Part shown: positions 53,923-62,359 of the stretch, piece after piece | How the letters are laid out: every line of letters begins with the position of its first letter | Numbering within the stretch: the stretch's first letter is position 1 | Origin: Candidatus Hydrogenedentota bacterium | GTDB taxonomy: Bacteria > Hydrogenedentota > Hydrogenedentia > Hydrogenedentales > SLHB01 | Assembly (NCBI GenBank): GCA_029552745.1 | Contig: JAKPDK010000184.1 | Location: forward strand, 1-64,000 | Length of the DNA stretch: 64,000 nucleotides | Direction: 5' to 3' | Notes under the pieces: generated by a model | What the model was told of the DNA's origin: nothing | What the model saw: only the letters and a program-made list of their open reading frames with translations | The model's database searches: none | Translations under genes and position numbers: made by a program

Positions 53923-55614
53923 ATGTACCTATTTGATTCGGTTAAACGGGACCCGCGCGTCCGATCCCTTTTAGCGCCGCGTCGTATCGTTTGGCAATCT
54001 ACAGGCAGCGCAGCGCCAAAACACAGCGAGTGTTTGATCGACTCCATTCAAACCCAAACCAGCCTCTCCGGGGAGCAGGGCTGCCTGTTAAGCCACCGTG
54101 ATCAGCCCTGTAGTGTCTTGCTCGATTTCGGCAGAGAAATCTACGGAGGCATCCAGCTTGTCACCCGACGTACAAGCGATAATCGTCCTGTACGCTTGCG
54201 CATCCGATTTGGTGAAAGCGCCAGCGAAGCCATGGGGTCTCGTCCAGACAACGATCATGGCATTCACGATTTAGTCGCGCCTGTTCCGTGGCTGGGTAGT
54301 GCAGAATATGGTTCCACAGGGTTCCGTTTTGTCCGTATTGATACGGTAGACCCGAATTCCTGGGTTGAACTGATAAGCGCTCACGCCGTCTGCCTACATC
54401 GGGACATCCCCTATCTGGGTTCCTTCCGGAGCAACGACCCACGTCTCGATGCTATCTGGAAAACCGGCGCGTACACGGTCCATCTCAACATGCAAGAGTT
54501 TGTTTGGGACGGTATCAAACGCGACCGACTCGTGTGGATAGGCGACCTGCACCCCGAGGCTATGGTAATCGCTCATGTATTTGGCGACCACGAGATCGTC
54601 CGCCAAAGCCTTGATTTCGTGCGTGACCAGACTCCCGTGCCCAATTTCATGAACGGCATATTCACCTATTCCCTTTGGTGGATTCTGATTCAACGGGATT
54701 GGTACCGTTACCACGGAAACAGAACGTATCTCGAAGCGCAACGTGCCTACCTCGTCGACTTGTTATCCTTGTTGGTCAGTCTCAAGAAATCCACTTTGCC
54801 CGATGGGTTTCTCGATTGGCCAACGTCCACGAACAAACCCGCGACGGAGGCGGGTACGCGGACATTGTTGGTTTGGGCATTACGCGCCGGTGCAGAGCTT
54901 TGTGCGGAATTGGGAGAGCATCGTTTGGCAAACAAGTGCAGCACTGCCGCTGAACGATGGAGCACGAAAGCATTGCCACATCACAACGTTAAAACTACTG
55001 CCGCTGTCATGACGCTTGCCCAGATGATGACCCCGGAAGAAGCGAACAAGACCGTCTTGTCCCGTGAACCGCTAAAAGGAATATCGACGTTTTACGGCTA
55101 TTATATATTGCAGGCGCGGGCACTCGCCAAAGACTATGCTGGTTGCCTGGAACTCATCCGCCGGTATTGGGGCGCCATGTTGGATTTTGGTGCTACAACC
55201 TTCTGGGAACATTTTGATTTGGAATGGACGAAAAATGCCGCGCGTATCGACGAACTCGTCCCCCAGGGCAAAGATGATTTGCATGCAGATTTCGGCGACT
55301 TCTGCTATAAAGGCTTTCGTCATAGTCTCTGCCATGGCTGGGCAGGTGGACCGACTGCGTGGCTGAGCGAACACGTTCTCGGATTTCGACCGCTTACACC
55401 AGGTAGCAAGAAATTATTGATCGAGCCCCACCTCGAAGACCTCACATGGGCAAAAGGGACATTCCCGACGCCATACGGTGTCGTCTCCGTGCATCACGTT
55501 CGAGCAGCAGACGGCTCTATCGAAACAGAGGTCGACGCCCCCAAGGAGATCGAGCTCGCTGTTAAAACCACAACAAAACGGGACCGCCCCATCGCCCCCG
55601 TGCCATCGCGGTAA
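53923..55614 (+). CDS. Alpha-L-rhamnosidase-like glycoside hydrolase (GH78 type)
   Basis: The 563-residue protein has an N-terminal beta-sandwich with DFGREIYGGIQL and RIRFGESASEAMG, then an (alpha/alpha)6 barrel. The catalytic loop EFVWDGIKRDRLVWIGDLHPEA resembles the GH78 DGxxRDR signature, and GATTFWEHFD places the putative acid Glu. C-terminal LCHGWAGGPTAWLSEHVLG is also typical. GH78 enzymes invert alpha-L-rhamnosides, but relatives act on other deoxysugars. No signal peptide is visible, so substrate would be imported oligosaccharide. The regulator and UroD-like genes next to it may be part of the same sugar-use locus. Confidence 0.88.
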   Translation: MYLFDSVKRDPRVRSLLAPRRIVWQSTGSAAPKHSECLIDSIQTQTSLSGEQGCLLSHRDQPCSVLLDFGREIYGGIQLVTRRTSDNRPVRLRIRFGESASEAMGSRPDNDHGIHDLVAPVPWLGSAEYGSTGFRFVRIDTVDPNSWVELISAHAVCLHRDIPYLGSFRSNDPRLDAIWKTGAYTVHLNMQEFVWDGIKRDRLVWIGDLHPEAMVIAHVFGDHEIVRQSLDFVRDQTPVPNFMNGIFTYSLWWILIQRDWYRYHGNRTYLEAQRAYLVDLLSLLVSLKKSTLPDGFLDWPTSTNKPATEAGTRTLLVWALRAGAELCAELGEHRLANKCSTAAERWSTKALPHHNVKTTAAVMTLAQMMTPEEANKTVLSREPLKGISTFYGYYILQARALAKDYAGCLELIRRYWGAMLDFGATTFWEHFDLEWTKNAARIDELVPQGKDDLHADFGDFCYKGFRHSLCHGWAGGPTAWLSEHVLGFRPLTPGSKKLLIEPHLEDLTWAKGTFPTPYGVVSVHHVRAADGSIETEVDAPKEIELAVKTTTKRDRPIAPVPSR

Positions 55615-55831
55615 GGATACCTGCGCCAACGCGTCTCGGCGGGTCTCCGCTTTGACCTCAGCGAGGACCCAGCACCAGCATCTTGTGAGTTCGCGCACTT
55701 CCTAAAGTTCGCATCGAAATCATACGGGAAAAAGTCTCAGTAAATTAGAAATGACCATGGATATCCCCTCAGTAGACCTGAAGGGTGGAAAAGACCATCA
55801 GGGCAGAGGATACGACGCGCTAAAACTTCTC

Positions 55832-55860
55832 TTGACAGATCTTTACTTTTCTTATATTCT
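55832..55860 (+). promoter_or_regulatory. Sigma-70 promoter of the eight-gene envelope operon
   Basis: TTGACA and TATTCT are spaced by 17 bases, about 30 bp before the first start codon. The rest of the gap from 55615 holds no gene that I can support. Confidence 0.65.
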
Positions 55861-55890
55861 GATCCATAGAATTATGGTACACTGTGGGGT

Positions 55891-56607
55891 ATGACCGGGA
55901 AAATAGGCTCAGAACGTCAAAACGGGTTTTCAAAGTGGTATCTCGTCATAGGGGCAGGAATGGGTATTGGACTCGCCTTAGGGTGGGTTCTCATACAACA
56001 CCAGAGTACCCCAGAGAACGGACCACTCATCAAAAATCTTGAAGTAACGCCGGAACGTTTTGAGACGGATAGCATTACCGACACAGATATTGTTTCTATT
56101 GCCTTGCGGTACGCTAAGGCATATCAAACTGGAGAATGGGAGGCAATTCTGAATTCCACGGAATGGATGCGGCAACGAATGAACCGAATACGTTCTAAGG
56201 CAGCAGCCGAGGACGAAATCGAGAGAACCAGGCTAGAATTGAAGCGTCGCATTCTGGAAAGACCTGAAGAAAACAACATCCTTAGGGAAGAAGGTATCGA
56301 GGATGCGTTGGTGTTTCGGCCAGAAGCTAAAGTAGAACTGATCGGTATCGACAAGGGCAGGGACGACTTAGAAAAACCCGTTCGAGGAAGGACGTGGTTG
56401 CGCGTGACCTATCTGAAGCCCGAGCGCGCTCCGTTAGGTCCGAACGGGATACCAATACATGCGATGAACGTTGGTTTGAACGTTTCTCACGAGGGTACTA
56501 TTCTAAAAGCTGCCATTAAAGGGAATGCCGAGGTGGACATGGGCTCGATCGATTACACATGGCCCACAACAAGAGGAGAGAATAATCATGCCACTAGCAA
56601 GCTGTGA
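55891..56607 (+). CDS. Single-pass membrane protein of unknown function
   Basis: The 238-residue protein has one membrane helix (WYLVIGAGMGIGLALGWVLI) near the N-terminus, then a helical segment (DIVSIALRYAKAYQTGEWEAIL, RQRMNRIRSKAAAEDEIERTRLE) and a beta-rich end (RTWLRVTYLKPERAPLG). The arrangement recalls NTF2-like accessory domains. It begins 31 bp after the -10 of the promoter and overlaps the next gene by 20 bp. Function unknown. Confidence 0.8.
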   Translation: MTGKIGSERQNGFSKWYLVIGAGMGIGLALGWVLIQHQSTPENGPLIKNLEVTPERFETDSITDTDIVSIALRYAKAYQTGEWEAILNSTEWMRQRMNRIRSKAAAEDEIERTRLELKRRILERPEENNILREEGIEDALVFRPEAKVELIGIDKGRDDLEKPVRGRTWLRVTYLKPERAPLGPNGIPIHAMNVGLNVSHEGTILKAAIKGNAEVDMGSIDYTWPTTRGENNHATSKL

Positions 56608-57037
56608 ACGTTGTGGAAAATTGTTCTCAAAAACCAATCTACCGATTTGCCCAAAATGTGAACCGGATGAAGAGAACGATTATGAAAAAGTGCGCGATGC
56701 GTTGCAAAAGAGCCCAAATCTGACTGCAGAAGAGGTCTCAGAAAGCACGGGCGTCGAGATTTCTTGCGTATTAAGACTGATCGAGCAAGGCAGAATCCAA
56801 AACGTTCCCTCTTCCGGCAAGGTTCTTTGCGGCCGTTGTGGCGCACCCGCAATAAGCCTCAGCAAGAAACTATGTGAGGCTTGCCTAAACAAACTCAATC
56901 AGGAACTGGCAAAAGAGCAAGCCAAGATTCAACTACCCAAGAAAAAAGAAGTGGAAGTAGGTACAGCGCTAAATGTGCCTGATTCCCTAAAGGGCAAATC
57001 GAGAGGTCTTGAGTTTCGTAACCGGTCGGAAAGGTAA
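56588..57037 (+). CDS. YvyF-like zinc-ribbon/helix-turn-helix protein
   Basis: The protein has about 149 residues: an N-terminal zinc ribbon (CERCGKLFSKTNLPICPKC), a helical segment resembling a winged or MerR-like helix-turn-helix (TAEEVSESTGVEISCVLRLIEQGRI) and a second Cys pair set (LCGRCGAPAISLSKKLCEAC). This order matches YvyF/TIGR03826 proteins encoded in flagellar operons of Firmicutes. No flagellar gene is nearby. GAGGAG lies before the ATG. The basic tail could bind nucleic acid. Confidence 0.85.
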   Translation: MPLASCERCGKLFSKTNLPICPKCEPDEENDYEKVRDALQKSPNLTAEEVSESTGVEISCVLRLIEQGRIQNVPSSGKVLCGRCGAPAISLSKKLCEACLNKLNQELAKEQAKIQLPKKKEVEVGTALNVPDSLKGKSRGLEFRNRSER

Positions 57038-57043
57038 ATAGCC

Positions 57044-57253
57044 GTGATTGATCCGCGCTACGGCAAAAAGACCGACCCCCCTCCGCCCACGTCAAAAACG
57101 GAACGAAAGGCGATTTTTGTCATCATCGCGCTGTTTGTGTTACTCTTAATTGCGTTGTTTTTCACCTTCAAAAGGCCAGAGGGTCCCGGTCACAGCCCCG
57201 CGGAGAGTCCAATTGTCAAGCAGAGGATTATCAACTTGCAAAAATCAAAATAA
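57044..57253 (+). CDS. Small membrane protein
   Basis: The 69-residue frame begins with GTG, has a Pro-rich N-terminus, one membrane helix (AIFVIIALFVLLLIALFFTF) and a short polar tail. It starts 6 bp after the YvyF-like stop and overlaps the amidase start by about 40 bp. It has no family that I know; position in the operon supports its reality. Confidence 0.65.
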   Translation: MIDPRYGKKTDPPPPTSKTERKAIFVIIALFVLLLIALFFTFKRPEGPGHSPAESPIVKQRIINLQKSK

Positions 57254-58043
57254 ACGCATACCTCTTTTTTTCGTCCTTTCCGCAACGCTGTGGCTTTTCT
57301 CAAGTGCCCTGCAAACTACCTTTGCCCAATCCTCTGAGGAGCGAATCTCTCCCATTTCGTCAACGGATTCCGAGGGGAACATGGAGCCCATCCTCGTCGA
57401 GCCTGCACCCCCTCCAAAACCTACCACGGTTGTCATTGACCCCGGACATGGCGGTTCCGATACGGGCGTGCTTGGCGTAAACGGCCTCAAAGAAAAAGAG
57501 GTCGTGCTTGCAGTAGCCGAACGAATTGTCCGTCTGTCGGAACCCATCAATACAATAAAAATCGCTATTACAAGGGAAGCCCGCGATGTGGAGTGGTCTG
57601 ATGCAACCCGTGTGAATTTCACTCTCACAAAAACTCAAGCAGACCTTTTCATCACCTTGCACACCGGGGCATCTTACAGCCCAACCGCACGCGGCTTTGA
57701 ACTATACATTGCCGCTCCAACAACTGACACCACGGGCAGCACCAATAAACCGCCCTCCGATGCCGGAAAATCTTCTGCCACACAGAATGCAAGCCTAAAA
57801 CTAGCGGAAAAAATAGCCACCGCCCTTAGTGCTAGTAGCGGGGCATCGGCACGGGGGATCCGCCGGGTGCCGTTCCGAATTCTGAACAGCCTGAATATCC
57901 CTGCCGTTGCCATAGAAATTGGAGTTTTAACGAATCCTGAAGACGAAAAACTACTCGCCTCCGACGAGTTCCGAGACAAAATCGCACAGGGCATCCTTGC
58001 CGGAATACAGGAATACTTGGCAGAAACGGGAGGCTCGCCATGA
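57213..58043 (+). CDS. N-acetylmuramoyl-L-alanine amidase, family 3
   Basis: The protein has about 276 residues, with an internal signal or anchor (IPLFFVLSATLWLFSSALQTTFA) and an amidase_3 domain: VIDPGHGGSDTG (zinc His), LKEKEVVLAVAERI (zinc Glu), FITLHTGAS (second His) and VAIEIGVLTNPED (catalytic Glu). It cleaves the MurNAc-L-Ala bond of peptidoglycan in the periplasm. No ATG fits; I chose a TTG with GGAGAG five bases upstream, inside the preceding small gene. Its stop overlaps the next ATG. Confidence 0.9.
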   Translation: MSSRGLSTCKNQNKRIPLFFVLSATLWLFSSALQTTFAQSSEERISPISSTDSEGNMEPILVEPAPPPKPTTVVIDPGHGGSDTGVLGVNGLKEKEVVLAVAERIVRLSEPINTIKIAITREARDVEWSDATRVNFTLTKTQADLFITLHTGASYSPTARGFELYIAAPTTDTTGSTNKPPSDAGKSSATQNASLKLAEKIATALSASSGASARGIRRVPFRILNSLNIPAVAIEIGVLTNPEDEKLLASDEFRDKIAQGILAGIQEYLAETGGSP

Positions 58044-58693
58044 AAGAAGCCGAGCGCACCCGCTTTTTCAAACGAGCCTTGCTGGTCCTGTGGGCAATGG
58101 CTACTTTGATTTTGCTTTTCTCTCTCGTCCTCATCGTGCAAGACCTTATGAAACAGGGTTATAATCCCATACCGGCTCCGCCCAAGCCATCGGAAGAGAC
58201 CCAGACTCCCCCGCCCCCTTCCTCCTCTGTTAACCGGAATGTACCTTTATATTTCGCAGATGCCAACGCCCTGGGACTCGTCCGAGAAATCCGCGAACTG
58301 CGCCTGGGTCCCTTCACGCAAGAGAATTGCCGAACAGTTATTGAGGCATTAATCGAAGGACCGCGCTCCACAGAGCTGGTCCGCGTTCTACCGCGAACTG
58401 CCAAAATTCGTAACGTCTTTTTACTCGACAACGGAGAATTGGTCATCGACTTCTCCCGCGAAATTCAAACAGACACCTCACGGCCGAAGAGCGCCAATGC
58501 CGAGAGTCTTATGGTGTTCAGCATTGCGAGCACCCTTTGTCAACCCTCCGTTCAAGGCGAAAAAGACAAACCGGTACGCACTATCCGCCTCCTCTTTGAA
58601 GGCTCCCCCTTCCCCGCCACGTTTCCAGAGCATCTCGACTTCTCCCAGGCTTTCGCCCCTGACCCTAGTTGGCTCATTGCCGAGAAACCGTAA
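58040..58693 (+). CDS. GerMN-domain membrane protein
   Basis: The 217-residue protein has one N-terminal helix (LLVLWAMATLILLFSLVLIV), a Pro-rich linker, and a GerMN domain: VPLYFADANALGLV, RTVIEALIEGP, LLDNGELVIDFSREI and VRTIRLLFEG. GerMN domains occur in Bacillus GerM and in envelope proteins of non-sporeformers. It is linked by 4-bp overlap to the amidase and lies 6 bp before murI, so it likely acts in envelope or peptidoglycan work. Confidence 0.9.
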   Translation: MKEAERTRFFKRALLVLWAMATLILLFSLVLIVQDLMKQGYNPIPAPPKPSEETQTPPPPSSSVNRNVPLYFADANALGLVREIRELRLGPFTQENCRTVIEALIEGPRSTELVRVLPRTAKIRNVFLLDNGELVIDFSREIQTDTSRPKSANAESLMVFSIASTLCQPSVQGEKDKPVRTIRLLFEGSPFPATFPEHLDFSQAFAPDPSWLIAEKP

Positions 58694-58699
58694 GCGGCT

Positions 58700-59503
58700 A
58701 TGACTGACGCAAAACAAGCAATAGGAATATTCGATTCTGGCGTGGGAGGTCTTACCGTTCTGCGCAGTCTGGAACGGGTGCTTCCCAACGAAACCATTAT
58801 TTATTTGGGCGATACCGCGCGGGTACCTTACGGGACAAAATCTCCGGAAACAGTTATCCGCTATGCCCGAGCATGCGCAAACCTACTAGTGAAACTCGGA
58901 ATAAAACTGCTCGTTGTCGCCTGCAATACGGCTTCCGCTGTCGCTATAGAAACACTGGAAAAAGAACTCCCGGTGCCGGTAATCGGCGTGATCCGTCCCG
59001 GTGCTTCTGTAGCCGCAGCCACGACCCGCACGGGAAAAATCGGCGTCATTGGGACCCCCAGCACCATACGAAGCGGCGCGTATCAAAAGGCAATCCACGC
59101 TTTACTCCCCGGCGCGCAAGTTTTTGCAAAAGGATGTCCCCTGTTCGTACCCCTCGCCGAGGAGGGTTGGCTCGATGGACCTGTGGTGGAGCAGATCGCC
59201 CAAATCTATTTATCTGACTTTTCGAACCACGAGATAGACACCTTGGTCCTCGGTTGTACGCATTATCCTCTGCTGCGAACTGTCATCGCCAAAACCGTTG
59301 GCACAGAGGTGACGATTGTAGACAGCGCCGATACGACCTCGCAAGCCGTGCAAACCCTACTCGATACCATCCAACTATGTAACGAATGCTCAGAGAAGCC
59401 TAGGCATCGTTATCTCGTAACCGACTCTCCCGAGAGGTTCCAAGAGGTTGGCGAAAGGTTTCTGGGACGGGTACTCAACAACGTTGAATGGATAGACTTT
59501 TAG
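58700..59503 (+). CDS. murI: Glutamate racemase
   Basis: The 267-residue protein has IGIFDSGVGGLTVLRSL with the catalytic Asp and Ser, YLGDTARVPYG, VACNTASAVA and VLGCTHYPLL, the last two carrying the catalytic cysteines. It makes D-glutamate for peptidoglycan. Length matches the family. It lies between the GerMN and deacetylase genes, supporting a cell-wall operon. Confidence 0.97.
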   Translation: MTDAKQAIGIFDSGVGGLTVLRSLERVLPNETIIYLGDTARVPYGTKSPETVIRYARACANLLVKLGIKLLVVACNTASAVAIETLEKELPVPVIGVIRPGASVAAATTRTGKIGVIGTPSTIRSGAYQKAIHALLPGAQVFAKGCPLFVPLAEEGWLDGPVVEQIAQIYLSDFSNHEIDTLVLGCTHYPLLRTVIAKTVGTEVTIVDSADTTSQAVQTLLDTIQLCNECSEKPRHRYLVTDSPERFQEVGERFLGRVLNNVEWIDF

Positions 59504-59530
59504 GGTTGTTACAAGAAATGTAAACGAAAC

Positions 59531-61141
59531 ATGGCGAACGTGGAAGCAAGAGAAACCCCACTCGACCAACAGGTTACCGACGGCAGAAATCTCCGTTGGA
59601 TAGTGATCGCCGTCGCCGGCTCATTCGCCTTGTCTCTTGCACTCGTTTATTTATACATTCACTACCTGCCCATGAATCTCACCTCGCACACCCGAGAACT
59701 AACTCAACAAATCGAGGAATTTCTAAATAAACAAGGGATCCCAAACGATAATTTTACGGAAAGCGCCTTCTCAGAAGAGAACGACTCCCGGGCTATTTGG
59801 ACTAAAAAACAGCTACAAGTTAATTTGCCGCCCCAAATCAATGGCTCCGCCCTTATCCAGACCTTACGCAGAGACCTGTCGACGGTTGGCGTAGTCGTCA
59901 TGGAAGACCCCGAGCCGCAACATGGCAGCACGGTCGCACATTTTCTGCTGGCAGGACGCCCCTTTTTGTCGCTTCGCTTGTTCGAAGCCGCCCCGCAGGT
60001 TCCACAGACACCGCCGCGTGACTTGACTGCTCCCTGCCAATCCCTACAAGCCAAAATCCGCGCCCTTTTGTCTCAAAACAACGCGACATTTCCTGCCGCA
60101 TCACAAAAGGAACCCGAACGCCGCGAAATCAATGGTTGTCTCATCAACTGGTACGATTGGAAAGTCAACCTTCCGGAAACGCTCCCCTTGGAGACCCTTG
60201 CGACAACCATTGAGACCACCTTAAGCGACGATTCCGTCGCCGTGCGACAAGAAAATAGTCAACCCGAGCAAGAGAAAGTTTTAATTGTTTCGTATCTCGG
60301 TCTTGACTTCTTAAAAATGACTTTTGTGGAAAGTGACGTCGGCGGTGCATCCGTTTCCGAACCACAGTCCGACACACGTGTCACAAACAACGAAACGGGA
60401 AATGAGTTACCCCTCGATTCAGTCGAATACAACGGGAACAATAATGGAGCTCCGCCACCTGAAGCGACAACACAAACGGCGGCTCCCGCTCGAATCGCCA
60501 TCATTGTCGATGACGGCGGTTACGGCGGTGCCCCAACGGAAAAGATCCTATCACTGAACACTTCACTCACGCTCGCCATCCTTCCGTTCACTCCTTACGC
60601 GGCAGAAACGGCAACCCGTGCCGCACAATTGGGGTTTCAGGTTCTCATTCATATGCCGATGGAATCTTTCAGTACAAAGACGACATTCCCTGGTTCCGTA
60701 CTCACCCACATGACCCAAGAAGAAATGCGCGACGTCATTGCCCGTGCCCGTGCTGACGTGCCGAATGCGGTAGGCATGAACAATCATACCGGCTCGAAAT
60801 TCACGCAAAATGCAGAAGCCCTTTCTTTGTTTTTCGCCGCGCTAAAAGATACCTCGTTGTTCTTCATCGACAGCCGAACCACAGGGAAGTCCAAAGCTTT
60901 CGATACGGCAGTCTCGGCTGGAATCCGCGCACGATCTTCCAACCTTTTCCTCGACAATAGTCCAGATGCGGACGCGATTCTGGCGCAAACCAGGAAGCTC
61001 ATTGCCTTAGCCCAACTACATGGCAGCGCCATCGGCATATGTCATTTTCGCCATGCTACCGCACAAGTCCTTGAACGGGTTATCCAGGAAATTCAGAATG
61101 CCGGTGTTCAGCTGGTTCATGTTTCGGAGTTGGTACCATGA
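59531..61141 (+). CDS. YibQ-type divergent polysaccharide deacetylase, membrane-anchored
   Basis: The 536-residue protein has an N-terminal membrane helix (WIVIAVAGSFALSLALVYLYI), an extended region of about 270 residues, and a C-terminal domain of the YibQ (DUF610) family: IAIIVDDGGYGG with metal-site Asp, LTLAILPFTPYA, VLIHMPMESF, GMNNHTGSKFT and FIDSRTT. This domain is a relative of NodB-type deacetylases. The long N-terminal region, with two copies of a similar helical-beta unit (about 45-140 and 170-265), is unusual. It overlaps tsaD by 4 bp. Confidence 0.9.
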   Translation: MANVEARETPLDQQVTDGRNLRWIVIAVAGSFALSLALVYLYIHYLPMNLTSHTRELTQQIEEFLNKQGIPNDNFTESAFSEENDSRAIWTKKQLQVNLPPQINGSALIQTLRRDLSTVGVVVMEDPEPQHGSTVAHFLLAGRPFLSLRLFEAAPQVPQTPPRDLTAPCQSLQAKIRALLSQNNATFPAASQKEPERREINGCLINWYDWKVNLPETLPLETLATTIETTLSDDSVAVRQENSQPEQEKVLIVSYLGLDFLKMTFVESDVGGASVSEPQSDTRVTNNETGNELPLDSVEYNGNNNGAPPPEATTQTAAPARIAIIVDDGGYGGAPTEKILSLNTSLTLAILPFTPYAAETATRAAQLGFQVLIHMPMESFSTKTTFPGSVLTHMTQEEMRDVIARARADVPNAVGMNNHTGSKFTQNAEALSLFFAALKDTSLFFIDSRTTGKSKAFDTAVSAGIRARSSNLFLDNSPDADAILAQTRKLIALAQLHGSAIGICHFRHATAQVLERVIQEIQNAGVQLVHVSELVP

Positions 61142-62148
61142 CTCGTATATTGGGCATCGAAACCTCTTGCGACGAAACCGGCATCGCCATCGTGGAGAAC
61201 GGACGAAAAATCCTCGCCGACATTGTCGCTTCTCAAACGGCATTGCATGCGCAATTCGGAGGGGTTGTACCGGAACTTGCCTCGCGGCAACACATCATAA
61301 CTATTGCTGAGTTGACCGCGCGCGCATTAGAAAAATGCGAGAATAAAGTTGATGCCGTGGCGTGCACCCAAGGACCAGGGCTCATGGGCTCCTTGCTCGT
61401 CGGCGTCAATTTCGGAAAAGCCTTTGCCTACGCTAGGAACCTGCCCTTTATCCCCGTCCATCACATCGAGGGCCACCTATTCGCTGCATTTCTGGAACAC
61501 CCGGACAATACGACGGGAACCCCGCAGTATCCTTTTCTCGCTTTGGTTGTGAGCGGCGGACATACTTGCCTCATTACATGTCCCGAACCTCATCAGTATA
61601 CCATTTTAGGAACAACCCGCGATGACGCCGTCGGTGAGTGTTTCGATAAAGTAGCGCGTTTGTTGGGTTTGCCTTACCCGGGAGGTCCCGCCATCCAACG
61701 TGCCGCTTTGAACGGTGATCCTCACGCCTTTGAATTCCCTCGCGCTATGAGCAAAAGAAATTCACTAGAATTCAGCTACAGCGGATTAAAGACCGCTGTT
61801 CTCTACACCCTGCGGGATTTGGGGAATAACGCTCAAGAAAATCCCTCCACGCTCGCAAACCTCGCTGCCAGCTTTCAATACGCCGCCATAGATATCCTCG
61901 TCGAAAAAACAAAACTTGCCTTGACTCTCACCGGATTTAAGCGTCTGGTGGTTGCGGGTGGCGTCGCCGCAAACCAACTGTTGCGATCCCGATTAACGAA
62001 CGAACTAGATTGCCCCGTACATATTCCACCCTTGCCACTTTGCATGGACAACGGCGCCATGATTGCCGCCGCGGCTTACTCTCGCCTCCAGCATGGTTTT
62101 TCGGGCAATCTGTCAGCGACAGCCGATTCATCTCTGCCACTAACATGA
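61138..62148 (+). CDS. tsaD: tRNA N6-adenosine threonylcarbamoyltransferase
   Basis: The 336-residue protein opens MTRILGIETSCDETG and carries the metal-binding VHHIEGH with His109 and His113, the CTQGPGLMGSLLVG loop, and PYPGGPAIQRAAL. With TsaB and TsaE it adds threonylcarbamoyl to A37 of ANN-decoding tRNAs. It is last in the envelope operon. tsaB and tsaE are not in the window. Confidence 0.97.
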   Translation: MTRILGIETSCDETGIAIVENGRKILADIVASQTALHAQFGGVVPELASRQHIITIAELTARALEKCENKVDAVACTQGPGLMGSLLVGVNFGKAFAYARNLPFIPVHHIEGHLFAAFLEHPDNTTGTPQYPFLALVVSGGHTCLITCPEPHQYTILGTTRDDAVGECFDKVARLLGLPYPGGPAIQRAALNGDPHAFEFPRAMSKRNSLEFSYSGLKTAVLYTLRDLGNNAQENPSTLANLAASFQYAAIDILVEKTKLALTLTGFKRLVVAGGVAANQLLRSRLTNELDCPVHIPPLPLCMDNGAMIAAAAYSRLQHGFSGNLSATADSSLPLT

Positions 62149-62166
62149 GCCTGAACACATCAGATA

Positions 62167-62261
62167 CTGTACATTTTTGTGCAATAACGGTAGTTTTCTT
62201 TTTATATTGTACAAAATTGTGCAAAGCATTTTTCGCCTGTTTTTCATAACATATTGTGCAA
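62167..62261. promoter_or_regulatory. Helically phased TTGTRCAA motif array
   Basis: The 8-bp sequence TTGTRCAA or a near match occurs at 62167 (CTGTACAT), 62177 (TTGTGCAA), 62207 (TTGTACAA), 62217 (TTGTGCAA) and 62254 (TTGTGCAA). The first two pairs are each 10 bp centre to centre, and the pairs are exactly 40 bp apart, so all four sites face the same side of the helix. It lies in the 211-bp gap before the REC-kinase gene. I know no regulator with this site. Confidence 0.55.
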
Positions 62262-62359
62262 AAAAGAGATAGACAATTAGCATTTCGGGCACAAATATTG
62301 CTCCCTTTTTTAGAGTGTGCTATGTGCGTGTTTTGATTTTCCAGCAAAAGAAGGATACT

